Source of the DNA: Ga0077527 sp964531455
GTDB lineage: Bacteria; Pseudomonadota; Gammaproteobacteria; Burkholderiales; SG8-41
Reading direction: 5' to 3'
NCBI GenBank assembly: GCA_964531455.1
Contig: CAZHFZ010000012.1
Span: forward strand, 1 to 64,000
Length of the DNA stretch: 64,000 bases
Shown: positions 52,695-61,168 of the stretch, piece by piece
Numbering within the stretch: position 1 is the first letter of the stretch
Layout of the letters: each line of letters opens with the position of its first letter
Notes under the pieces: model-generated
What the model saw: only the letters and a program-made list of their open reading frames with translations
What the model was told of the DNA's origin: nothing
Databases searched by the model: none
Program-made: the position numbers and the translations under genes

Positions 52695-52767
52695 CTTGTT
52701 ATTATTCGATCAAGCCTGAAGCCGCCTGCGGTAAATGCCATAGGCAATTGTTTATAAAAGGATTTTT

Positions 52768-53790
52768 ATGCGTTTATTCAGCGTTATCACCTGCGCTGTC
52801 TTCGTCATTCCCTGCGTCGCAGCACAAGCCCAGGAAAACCTTCTGAATATTTACTCCTCCCGCCATTACCAGACTGACGAGGCGCTCTACGCCAATTTCA
52901 CCAAAACCACCGGCATCAAACTGAACCGGATTGAAGCCGGCGAAGACCCGCTGATCGAGCGGTTGAAAAATGAAGGCGCCTCCAGTCCGGCCGACGTGCT
53001 GGTTACGGTGGATGCAGGCCGGCTGTGGCGTGCCGAGCAGATGGGGCTTTTCCAGTCCATCGATTCGAAAGTGCTCGCCACCCGCCTGCCCGACCACATG
53101 CGCACGCCCAACAACCAATGGTTTGGATTTTCAGCGCGCGCCCGCGTGATCGTTTACAACAAGCTCGCGATCAAGGCCGGCGATGTTCAGAACTACGAAG
53201 ACCTGGCCGACCCAAAACTGAAAGGCAAGGTATGCACCCGCTCCGGCAGCCACGTCTACAACTTGTCGCTGATGAGCGCGCTCATCGAACACTGGGGTGA
53301 AGCCAAAGCCGAGCAATGGGCCAGGGGCATGGTTGCCAATTTTGCGCGTGCACCAAAGGGTGGCGACACCGACCAGATCAAGGCAGTCGCAGCAGGCGAA
53401 TGCGGCGTTGCGATCAGCAATAGCTACTACTACGTGCGCCTGCTCGCTTCCGACAAGCCCGAAGACCGCAAGGTGATTGAAGCCATCGGCCTGGTATGGC
53501 CGAACCAGAAAAACTTCGGCACGCACATGAATGTCTCCGGCGCAGGCGTCATCAAAACCGCGAAACATCGCGACGCCGCGGTGAAATACCTGGAATACCT
53601 CGCCAGCGATGCCGCGCAGGGCTATTTCGCCGAGGGCAACAATGAGTGGCCGGTGGTGAAAAGCGCACCGTTGAGAAACAAGGCGCTGGCCTCCCTCGGC
53701 ACATTCAAGATGGACAATCTGAACATCAGCGCGCTGGGCAAGAACCAGCCGCTGGCACAGAAGATTTTCGACCGGGTCGGTTACAAGTAA
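52768..53790 (+). CDS. fbpA: Ferric-iron ABC transporter substrate-binding protein
   Basis: Periplasmic Fe(III)-binding protein of the FbpA/FutA type, 340 residues. Signal peptide ends VAAQAQE; the mature N-terminus LLNIYSSRHYQTDEALY and the tyrosine cluster SNSYYYVRLL (iron ligands) are typical, with FGTHMNVSGAGVIKTAKH near residue 255. AAAAGGA precedes the ATG, and a Fur-like element lies upstream. The permease gene is convergent 16 bp away and the ATPase lies beyond it, so the three genes are not one operon. Confidence 0.95.
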   Translation: MRLFSVITCAVFVIPCVAAQAQENLLNIYSSRHYQTDEALYANFTKTTGIKLNRIEAGEDPLIERLKNEGASSPADVLVTVDAGRLWRAEQMGLFQSIDSKVLATRLPDHMRTPNNQWFGFSARARVIVYNKLAIKAGDVQNYEDLADPKLKGKVCTRSGSHVYNLSLMSALIEHWGEAKAEQWARGMVANFARAPKGGDTDQIKAVAAGECGVAISNSYYYVRLLASDKPEDRKVIEAIGLVWPNQKNFGTHMNVSGAGVIKTAKHRDAAVKYLEYLASDAAQGYFAEGNNEWPVVKSAPLRNKALASLGTFKMDNLNISALGKNQPLAQKIFDRVGYK

Positions 53791-53806
53791 ACGCTACCGG
53801 CAACAA

Positions 53807-55528
53807 TCAGTCGCGCTGCGGCCCGTTCGCGGGTCGCAGGATCATCCGTGACAGGGCAATCAGGGGCAGCAGTCCCACCACAACAATGGTCAGCGCTGCC
53901 GTTGATGCTTCTGCAAGGCGTTCATCCGATGCAAGGTTGTAGGCCTGCACCGCCAGCGTGTCGAAGTTGAACGGCCGCATCACGAATGTCGCCGGGAGTT
54001 CCTTCATCACATCCACGAATACCAACAGCCCCGCAGACAATGCACTGCGCCACAATAACGGTGCATGGACACGCGCCAATGTTGCCGTGGGCCCACAACC
54101 GAGTGATCGCGCCGCATCATCCATCGATGGCGTGATCTTGGCGAGGCCGGCATCCACTGCCTGCAGCGACACCGCAAAGAAACGCACCAGGTAAGCATAG
54201 ACGAGTGCAGCGATACCGCCGGTCAGGATCAGACCCGGCGCCACTCCCGTCAGCGTTTCAATCCAGGCAGCCAGCACATGGTCCAGACGCGTCACCGGAA
54301 TCAGCACACCAACCGCAATTACCGCGCCGGGTACCGCATAACCCAGGCCGGCGATGCGATTGGATAACCGCACCAGCGGTGTCCTTGAGGTGCGGCCGGC
54401 ATAACCGACAATCAGCGCAAGGAGCACCGCCAGTGCCGCAGTCACCGCAGCCAGCGTCACGGTATTGCGTGTCAGCGTGATGTAGCGCGCCCCGAACTGC
54501 GCATCGCCAGAGGTGACGGCCATGTACAGCATGATGCCTGCCGGCAACAGGAAGCCGAACACCAGCGGCATCACGCAAAAAAACACGGCAGCGCCGGCGC
54601 GCCAGCCGCGCAAGCGGTAGACATTGCGCAGCCGCTTGCGATGCGAGACGCTGTGGAATCCGGCGCCGCGACGACTCAGTTTTTCAATCAGTAATACCAG
54701 GAACACAAAACTCAGCAGGATTGCGGACAACTGCGCGGCAGCCATGTGGTCGCCCAGCGAAAACCAGGCGCGGAATATGCCGGTAGTGAAAGTCTGCACG
54801 CCGAAGTACGACACCGTGCCGTAATCCGCCAGGGTTTCCATCAGCGCCAGCGCGGTGCCGGCAACGATACCGGGGCGCGCCAGCGGCAACGCAACCTTGC
54901 GGAAGGTGCCCCAGGGCCCGTAGCCGGACACTCGCGCCACTTCGAGCATGCTGTCGGACTGCTCGAGGAAAGCTGCGCGCGCAAGCAGGTAAACATAGGG
55001 ATACAGCACCAGTGACAGCATGATGATCGCGCCACCAAGAGAGCGCACATCGGGAAACCAGTAATCCTGCGCGCCCCAACCCGTCAGTTCACGCAGCAGG
55101 CTTTGCACCGGGCCGGCAAACTGCAGAAGGTCGGTATAGGCATACGCCATCACATAGGCCGGCACCGCCATCGGCAACAACAACGCCCATTCAAATACGC
55201 GATGTCCGGGAAAACGGCACATCGTGGTGATCCATGCCGTAGTGACGCCGCCGACCATTACTCCAACGGCAACACCCAGCATCAGCAACAGTGAATTGCT
55301 GATGTAATCCGCAAGCACCGTGGATGCCAGATGGCGCCAGGTATCCGTTGCCGGCGCAGCCAGATTGAACAGCACAACCAGCACCGGCAACGCGAGCAGC
55401 GCCGCCAACCCCACAGCAAAGAGGGTCAACAGGCGCGGCCATTGGCGACGGCTGACCGGCGCAGCAACTTCCGGCGTTGGCGGTAAAGTGGCAGTGTTCA
55501 ATCGGGGTCCGCAGCACAGGGGCTGCAA
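53807..55528 (-). CDS. fbpB: Ferric-iron ABC transporter permease
   Basis: Inner-membrane permease made of two fused modules, 573 residues, about twelve TM helices. Each half has a BPD_transp_1 EAA loop: one near RVSGYGPWGTFRKVALPLARPG and one near AARSLGCGPTATLARVHAPLL. It fits FbpB/SfuB. The start is uncertain: TTG 55528 gives the longest form; TTG 55501 would also precede TM1 (RLLTLFAVGLAALLALPVLV). It faces away from fbpC across an 80-bp region with a Fur-like box and toward fbpA at its 3' end. Confidence 0.92.
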   Translation of the reverse strand: MQPLCCGPRLNTATLPPTPEVAAPVSRRQWPRLLTLFAVGLAALLALPVLVVLFNLAAPATDTWRHLASTVLADYISNSLLLMLGVAVGVMVGGVTTAWITTMCRFPGHRVFEWALLLPMAVPAYVMAYAYTDLLQFAGPVQSLLRELTGWGAQDYWFPDVRSLGGAIIMLSLVLYPYVYLLARAAFLEQSDSMLEVARVSGYGPWGTFRKVALPLARPGIVAGTALALMETLADYGTVSYFGVQTFTTGIFRAWFSLGDHMAAAQLSAILLSFVFLVLLIEKLSRRGAGFHSVSHRKRLRNVYRLRGWRAGAAVFFCVMPLVFGFLLPAGIMLYMAVTSGDAQFGARYITLTRNTVTLAAVTAALAVLLALIVGYAGRTSRTPLVRLSNRIAGLGYAVPGAVIAVGVLIPVTRLDHVLAAWIETLTGVAPGLILTGGIAALVYAYLVRFFAVSLQAVDAGLAKITPSMDDAARSLGCGPTATLARVHAPLLWRSALSAGLLVFVDVMKELPATFVMRPFNFDTLAVQAYNLASDERLAEASTAALTIVVVGLLPLIALSRMILRPANGPQRD

Positions 55529-55563
55529 CAGACGTAAGTTACGGAAAATTCAAGAGAATTCAT

Positions 55564-55582
55564 TTTAACAAGAATCATTATC
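55564..55582. promoter_or_regulatory. Fur-box candidate between fbpB and fbpC
   Basis: TTTAACAAGAATCATTATC matches the 19-bp Fur consensus at 14 of 19 positions, with the whole right half (AATCATTATC) exact. It lies in the 79 bp between the divergent permease and ATPase starts and could control both. Confidence 0.6.
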
Positions 55583-55607
55583 AGCAGCAAAACGGTATAA
55601 TTTCTGC

Positions 55608-56678
55608 ATGCCCGCCCGCCTTGATTTCACCGACGTCTCCCATGCCTACGCAAGCACCCCCGTGCTGGAAAGCGTCAACTTTCACGTTGAGCCCGGTGCA
55701 ATTGCCTGCCTTCTCGGTGCCAGTGGTTGTGGCAAAACAACCGTATTGCGTTGCATTGCCGGTTTTGAACCGGTGCTGAGCGGAGCCGTTGCCCTCGACA
55801 ACGAAGTGGTCAGCGCCCCCGGAATTTCGGTGCCGCCGGAGCAACGGCGTATCGGCGTAGTTTTTCAGGACTACGCCCTGTTTCCGCACCTGACTGTCGC
55901 AGGCAATATCGCATTTGGCCTGCGCCATGCGAGCGCTGCCGAAAGTGCCTCCCGCGTCACCGAATTACTGGAGATGGTCGGCCTCGGTGCACTGGGCAAC
56001 AAATATACCCACGAACTCTCGGGCGGCCAGCAACAGCGTGTCGCACTGGCGCGCGCGTTGGCGCCACGACCGCGGCTGTTGCTGCTTGACGAACCCTTCT
56101 CAAATCTTGACGTCGAGATGCGCGAGCGCCTCAGCGTTGAAGTGCGCGACATCCTCAAACGCGAGCAAACCACGGCGGTGCTGGTTACGCATGACCAGAA
56201 CGAGGCATTCAACATCGCCGACATGATCGGCATCATGCGCAACGGCCGCATTGAGCAATGGGATACGCCCTACCAGCTCTACCACGAACCGCGAACACGT
56301 TATGCCGCTGAATTCATCGGCCAGGGCCTGTTTCTTCCGGGAAACGTGCTTGATAACGGCCGCATCCAGCTGGAGGTCGGCGAGTTCATGCCTGATGTCA
56401 AGCCGGAATGGCCTGCGGGAACCGCCGTTGACGTGCTGCTGCGGCCCGACGACGTGTTGCATGATGATGCCAGTGCGATGCAGGCGACGGTGCTGCACAA
56501 AGCCTTTCGCGGCGCAGAGTTCCTCTACACCCTGCAACTGCCGCACGGCGGGCAGGTCTATTCATTGGTGCCGAGCCACCACAATCACGCGATCGGCGAA
56601 AAAATCGGTATCCGGCTCGAACTCGACCACCTGGTTGCCTATCCGCGTGACCAGACAATTGCGCAGATTCGCCGATAA
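55608..56678 (+). CDS. fbpC: Ferric-iron ABC transporter ATPase
   Basis: ATPase subunit energising iron uptake, 356 residues. Walker A GASGCGKTT, Q-loop VVFQDYALFPH, signature LSGGQQQRVALARAL, Walker B LLLLDEPFSNLD, switch His VTHDQNEA. A C-terminal TOBE-like domain follows (VDVLLRPDDVLHDD, LQLPHGGQVYSLVPSHH). ATG 55608 lies right after AT-rich TATAAT-containing sequence (about 55597-55602), so its leader is short. It is co-located with fbpA and fbpB but transcribed apart from fbpB. Confidence 0.93.
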   Translation: MPARLDFTDVSHAYASTPVLESVNFHVEPGAIACLLGASGCGKTTVLRCIAGFEPVLSGAVALDNEVVSAPGISVPPEQRRIGVVFQDYALFPHLTVAGNIAFGLRHASAAESASRVTELLEMVGLGALGNKYTHELSGGQQQRVALARALAPRPRLLLLDEPFSNLDVEMRERLSVEVRDILKREQTTAVLVTHDQNEAFNIADMIGIMRNGRIEQWDTPYQLYHEPRTRYAAEFIGQGLFLPGNVLDNGRIQLEVGEFMPDVKPEWPAGTAVDVLLRPDDVLHDDASAMQATVLHKAFRGAEFLYTLQLPHGGQVYSLVPSHHNHAIGEKIGIRLELDHLVAYPRDQTIAQIRR

Positions 56679-56684
56679 CGGGTA

Positions 56685-57695
56685 TCAGGGATTGCCGCCA
56701 GCGGATAACCGTTGCCGGCGCAATGCGGTTGCCAGCTCGTTCACGGCCATCGCGTAATTGATGCTGCGGTTATAGCGGGTAATTACATAAAAATTGTTCA
56801 ACCCGAACCAGTACCGCGGACCGTCCTGCGTCTGCACGGCAAACAACGCGGCTGCGGCCTCCTCCTTAACGGGTTCCTGAGGCACCACACCGCGCTTCCT
56901 GAATTCGGCGATTGCCAGATGCGGCGCAATGCCGCCTGCCAGCAAGGCCTCAGGCGCCGTGTCGCCGACATCCGCAGGAACAATCACCGGCTCCCCCTCA
57001 CGCCATCCGAACTGGCGGTAATAATTGGCAACGCTGCCAATCGAGTCGGCAAGACGACGTAGATCCCGTATACCGTCACCATCAAAATCAACCGCATACT
57101 TGCGGTAACTGCTGGGCATGAACTGCGGAATGCCGATGGCGCCGGCAAAAGACCCTTTCAGGGTGCTCGCCGGGATTCCGTTTTCCCGCGTCAACAGCAG
57201 GAACTGCTCGAGCTCACCACGAAAAAAATCCGCCCGCCTCGGATATCCGAACGCGAGGGTAGTCAAAGCATCCAGCACGCCGATCGTGCCGGTGCGCCGG
57301 CCAAAGATGGTTTCTACGCCGATCGTCGACACGATCAGTTCAGGCGGCACCCGGAATTCAGCGGAGGCCTTTTCGAGCAGCGCCTGATTCTCGGCCCAGA
57401 ACTGGAGCCCGGCCTTGACGCGACCATCGGTTATATGTCGCGCACGGAATTCATGCCATGGCAGCCCGGTTGCCGGTGTATCCATGGCACGGATGATCGA
57501 AGCCATGAAACGGGTTTCGCGAAACAGTTTTTCCAGCGCGCCGCGATCAAACCCGTGCCGCTCGGACATATCCTGAACAAAGGCCCGAACCTCGGGATCA
57601 AGTTCCACCCGCGGCGCAGCAGCAAAAACAACTGCGCTGGAAACCAGCGCCATCACACCGGCAATACCTGCAAGCAAACGAGGAAGGCTTTTCAT
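56685..57695 (-). CDS. mltB: Membrane-bound lytic murein transglycosylase B
   Basis: Cleaves peptidoglycan glycan strands forming 1,6-anhydro ends; 336 residues. Signal peptide (SSAVVFAAAP) without a lipobox, so possibly soluble periplasmic. The catalytic Glu is in IVSTIGVETIFGRRTG near residue 150; conserved blocks include AFGYPRRADFFRGEL, GSFAGAIGIPQFMPSSYRKYAVDFDGDG and the C-terminal NNFYVITRYNRSINYA. Convergent with fbpC, 6 bp apart. Confidence 0.95.
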   Translation of the reverse strand: MKSLPRLLAGIAGVMALVSSAVVFAAAPRVELDPEVRAFVQDMSERHGFDRGALEKLFRETRFMASIIRAMDTPATGLPWHEFRARHITDGRVKAGLQFWAENQALLEKASAEFRVPPELIVSTIGVETIFGRRTGTIGVLDALTTLAFGYPRRADFFRGELEQFLLLTRENGIPASTLKGSFAGAIGIPQFMPSSYRKYAVDFDGDGIRDLRRLADSIGSVANYYRQFGWREGEPVIVPADVGDTAPEALLAGGIAPHLAIAEFRKRGVVPQEPVKEEAAAALFAVQTQDGPRYWFGLNNFYVITRYNRSINYAMAVNELATALRRQRLSAGGNP

Positions 57696-57822
57696 TGCTC
57701 CGGGGCGTTTGGACTACACACAGTCAGCAAGCCTGCGCGCAGACAACGCGTCTGAGGAAATACCGGAGATTACCAAGCCAGGGCGGTGCTGCGCCACCCG
57801 GAAGCGCAGCGGGCGGAGCCGA

Positions 57823-58323
57823 TCAGCGCTGGGTAGAGGACGGGGAAGTGTTTTCCGGGGTTGCACTGCCTTCCACTAACTTCGGAAGCGGCGCCAGGTT
57901 GGGATACGGATCGACTACCGTTCCCTTGCCCGCTGTGTGCATGGATAGCAGGGTTCGGCCAATGGCCAGCCATTGCTCGCGGGCTGCAGCCGGCATTGAC
58001 TCGTAAGTTTTAATCAAACCGACCACATCACCATCAGCAAGATCTATCTGTGCGGGCGCCGTATCACCCACCGCCAGCCAGCGCGCACGCACCTGCAGCG
58101 CATCCGCGACCTTGTAGAGATTTTCATGGGTCATGTTTTTGGTGTCGCCATTGATCCAGCGATGCACCGTCTGACGGGGCAGGCCGATACGCCGCCCCAG
58201 TTCAGCCACCGATTTCATCCCGCATGCAGCCATTGCGGTTCGAATACGGGCAGCGATTGAATTGGCGGGATCAACCGGTTCCGCCTTGGTGCGCCCTCTG
58301 GCCATGCGTTTTTCTTTCATCAA
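57823..58323 (-). CDS. XRE-family helix-turn-helix regulator
   Basis: 166-residue DNA-binding protein. An N-terminal HTH lies at about 25-85 (IAARIRTAMAACGMKSVAEL, RRIGLPRQTVHRWINGDTKN, YKVADALQVRARWLAVG), resembling phage CI-like repressors, followed by a helical region without a LexA-type peptidase motif. The last 30 residues are Pro/Ser/Thr-rich. The gene is isolated, with AT-rich sequence upstream (58324-58458). Target unknown. Confidence 0.85.
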   Translation of the reverse strand: MMKEKRMARGRTKAEPVDPANSIAARIRTAMAACGMKSVAELGRRIGLPRQTVHRWINGDTKNMTHENLYKVADALQVRARWLAVGDTAPAQIDLADGDVVGLIKTYESMPAAAREQWLAIGRTLLSMHTAGKGTVVDPYPNLAPLPKLVEGSATPENTSPSSTQR

Positions 58324-58458
58324 TTAACGAGTCACTGCCAAGTGACACATTAATGCGCATGACTTACTACAGCCTTACATAATTACTATCAGGAAAACGA
58401 ATGTCCAGATCACGTGAAAATACAAATTATTCAATAAAAACAATCACTTAAATAATAA

Positions 58459-59523
58459 TCAATCACGATACCCTTCAATACGCCGGGTCACTGCCCGGCT
58501 GTTCCCGAAACAGGGCACATACACGGAATGCGTTCCGGGACCACCAGCGACAATCAATTGCACGTCCTCGGCTGCCGGCGAAATCGGTAACAGCGTGTCT
58601 TCACTCAGTTCCCCGAGCTCTGATGTGCGGGATGCGCGGGCACGATCGATCTCCTTCGCGCTGAGATGTTTCACCGCCATTTTGGAGCGCTCCCACAGTT
58701 CACGCTTCACCCGGGCCTTGTCCCAGCCTTCACGCCGGAAAATCTCGGCATGTTCACTGCCGAGAATGAACCACGGTTCCCCGCCATGCACATACTCGTT
58801 GCTCGGTGGATGCACCATCGTCTCGGCAATGACTCGCGCCAGTTCATCGGCATATTTGGCATGAGTGTTCATGTTCATCGTGCCTTCGGCACCTACGACA
58901 GTGACCGTGCTGTCGGTTGCAGCATAACCGCGCTCGACATGAAGCGGCTGCCACGGATGCGACTCCTCGTTCTCCGCACAGCAAAAAGTGAATTTACCCG
59001 GCTGGCCGTGTGTCGCACGATCCATTTCACCAGGCTGCGCTCCGCCGATATTCTGCAATATCAGCCGCATGGCGCGACCCAGCGTTGCATTCGCCCAGCT
59101 GCCCTGACCTATGCAGTTGAATGTGGCATTGACCTGCAGCTTCCGTGAAACCGGCCCATTGAGCACCAGCCACACCGCGACGGGATTAGTCGTTGCCTGT
59201 ATGCCCTGCAAATTGAATTCCGGATCGGCCACCGCTTCGGTTGCGGCAATCAGTACCGGCAGGTATTCGGGATCGCACCCCGCCATTACGGCGTTGATGG
59301 CAATGCGTTCGACGGTGGCCGCACCGAACCCCGGCGCGACATTCGCCACAATGTCATGGCGGGCACGAAGACTGTGCGACAGCATGCGATCAATACGCGC
59401 CGCTGTTGGCGGGACAATCGGCAGACCATCGCTCCAGTGCTTTTCGCGATACAGGCGATTGATGGCATCCAGATCGTCCGCCACTTCGAAAGCAGCGGCG
59501 TGATCAACAGCGTATTCGCTCAT
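58459..59523 (-). CDS. Conserved protein paired with the UGSC selenoprotein
   Basis: 354-residue soluble protein without signal peptide. Begins with an acidic helix then HWSDGLPIVPPTAARIDRML; conserved-looking blocks are IAINAVMAGCDPEYLPVLIA, QATTNPVAVWLVLNGP, CIGQGSWANATLGRAMRL and KFTFCCAENEESHPWQPLHVERGY. The DGLP-VPPT opening and the FCCAE cysteines recur, as I recall, in proteins encoded beside UGSC-family (seleno)proteins. I cannot assign an activity; Cys-Cys suggests redox or metal chemistry with its neighbour. Its ATG overlaps the selenoprotein stop by 4 nt, which implies fixed stoichiometry. Confidence 0.75.
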   Translation of the reverse strand: MSEYAVDHAAAFEVADDLDAINRLYREKHWSDGLPIVPPTAARIDRMLSHSLRARHDIVANVAPGFGAATVERIAINAVMAGCDPEYLPVLIAATEAVADPEFNLQGIQATTNPVAVWLVLNGPVSRKLQVNATFNCIGQGSWANATLGRAMRLILQNIGGAQPGEMDRATHGQPGKFTFCCAENEESHPWQPLHVERGYAATDSTVTVVGAEGTMNMNTHAKYADELARVIAETMVHPPSNEYVHGGEPWFILGSEHAEIFRREGWDKARVKRELWERSKMAVKHLSAKEIDRARASRTSELGELSEDTLLPISPAAEDVQLIVAGGPGTHSVYVPCFGNSRAVTRRIEGYRD

Positions 59524-60062
59524 GTTTTTTCTCCGGTCAGCAGCTTGACGACATCGTCAATACACTGCTCCGCAAGCTTGCGCACATCCTCGCGGCTGCG
59601 GCCGCCAAACGGATGCGGAATCACCGCAATTGGCAGTGCGCTGTTGCCCAGCGCACGTGCTTGTGCCCGGCCGAGGGTCTGGAACGCCGTTGAACACACG
59701 GTCAATGCCACCTTGCCCCGCTTGGCCACTTCAACACTGTCGTGGACACTCCACGAAGCGCAGGACCCTCAGTCGCCGGATCCCGCAATGACCACATCAC
59801 ATTCTTTGGAAAGCGCCTCAATCACCGCCGGGTCTGCCGGAAGAGATGCCGACGATTTTCGGCGCTTGACCACATGCGCCACGCCGTAGCGCGATTGCAG
59901 CAACTCGGCAAGATCATCCACCAGGTGATGAAAATTCGGTTTCGCATTGTCGATAAAACCCACGGTTGCACCAGTCAGAGTACGCAGTACAGGCTTCACG
60001 ACAGAAGACGTGTCGCCGCGGCGCGGAGCAGTGGGATCAAACAGCGTAAGAGTCTGTACCAT
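59520..60062 (-). CDS. UGSC-family selenoprotein with in-frame UGA (Sec98)
   Basis: Read through a TGA at 59771-59769, the frame gives 180 residues. Ninety-seven residues end in DVVIAGSGD, then Sec-Gly-Ser-Cys, then ASWSVHDSVEVAKRGKVAL to LVTG-like KLLTGEKT. U-G-S-C is the name-giving motif of the UGSC (seleno)protein family. A hairpin 14 nt after the TGA fits a bacterial SECIS. Both halves are in one frame, AGGA precedes ATG 60062, and the stop overlaps the next gene. The first half opens with VQTLTLFDPTAP and contains VGFIDNAKPN. Function unknown; the Sec/Cys pair suggests redox catalysis. A plain nonsense mutation is the alternative. Confidence 0.82.
59741..59771 (-). promoter_or_regulatory. 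Candidate bacterial SECIS element
   Basis: After the UGA, 13 nt are followed by the stem CGTGG / CCACG with a 5-nt loop AGUGU (59755-59741), and CTG / CAG can pair below it. The loop has a G in its first two positions and starts 18 nt after the UGA, within the range known for SelB-dependent SECIS elements. Confidence 0.6.
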
Positions 60063-60091
60063 GATGTCCTGAAGAAAAGAATTCGCCGAAC

Positions 60092-61063
60092 TCAGGGATC
60101 AAGCTTGATGTTGGCCTGCTTCACCAGCCTGGTCCACATCTGGATTTCCTTGACAATGAAGGTCTGCAATTCCTGCGGGCTGTTTCCGACCGGTGTTGCG
60201 CCCAGTGCCTGCAACTGCTCGCGCATCTGCGGTGCTGCAAGCGCCTTCACTGTTTCGGCGTGAACCCGCTTGATGATCGCCGGTGGCGTACGCGCCGGTG
60301 CAAGCAACGCGTACCACAAAGTTGACTCATATCCCGGAACGGTCTCGGATACCGCAGGCACATCAGGATAGGCCGGCGACCGCTTCAGGCTGGTCATGCC
60401 CAATGCGCGCAAACGCCCGCTCTTTACATGCGGCATTGACGGCAAGGGACTGGTGCAAATGATCTGGACCTGGCCAGCGACAACGTCGACCAGCGCAGGA
60501 CCAGCCCCTTTGTAGGGAATATGCACAACGCTGATGCCGGTCATGGACTGCAGCAGTTCAACCGACATGTGACCGCCGGAGCCAGGCCCCGATGAAGCGT
60601 AGTTGATGCGGCCAGGCTGCGCTTTGGCCGCCGCAATAAGCTCCTTGATACTGCCCACCTTGAGCGAGGGATGTGCCACGAATACCAGAGGCGACTCCGC
60701 CACCAGCGTAATCGGCACAAAATCCTTCAGCGTGTCGTAGGGAAGATTGTTGCGCAGGGCCGGATTGATCGAATGGGTTGCACTGGCCAGAAACAGCGTA
60801 TATCCATCCGGTGCCGAACCTGCCGCAATCTGGGTCGCAATTACCTGTCCGCCGCCACCGCGATTGTCGTTGACGACCTGCTGGCCAAATGCCGTACTCA
60901 GGCTGCTCGCGAGCATGCGGCCGACAATATCTCCGGCGCCTCCCGGAGGATACGGAATGATTTGCCGGATCGGACGCTGCGGATAATTCTCTGCAGCAGA
61001 TACCACACAGGGAAACAGCACGCCCAGCAACTGCAGGGCAAGAAAAAGTCTGGGGCGGATCAT
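60092..61063 (-). CDS. Bug-family tripartite tricarboxylate transporter substrate-binding protein
   Basis: Periplasmic binding protein of the TctC/Bug family, 323 residues from ATG 61063 (signal peptide ending CVVSAAE). Family blocks: YPPGGAGDIVGRMLA, VVNDNRGGGGQVIA, GYTLFLASATHSINP, INYASSGPGSGGHMS, IPYKGAGPALVDVVAGQV. Bug proteins carry carboxylates or aromatic acids; many are orphans without TctAB, as here. It is 29 bp before the selenoprotein gene, suggesting the operon acts on the compound it binds. Confidence 0.93.
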   Translation of the reverse strand: MIRPRLFLALQLLGVLFPCVVSAAENYPQRPIRQIIPYPPGGAGDIVGRMLASSLSTAFGQQVVNDNRGGGGQVIATQIAAGSAPDGYTLFLASATHSINPALRNNLPYDTLKDFVPITLVAESPLVFVAHPSLKVGSIKELIAAAKAQPGRINYASSGPGSGGHMSVELLQSMTGISVVHIPYKGAGPALVDVVAGQVQIICTSPLPSMPHVKSGRLRALGMTSLKRSPAYPDVPAVSETVPGYESTLWYALLAPARTPPAIIKRVHAETVKALAAPQMREQLQALGATPVGNSPQELQTFIVKEIQMWTRLVKQANIKLDP

Positions 61064-61168
61064 GAGGCCTCGGCATTGCAGCTTGGAATCAGTGAATGCC
61101 GATCTTACCGCAGGCAACCGACTGGCCGGGACAACCCTTTACGATATGGACTGAATTATCAGCATCAA

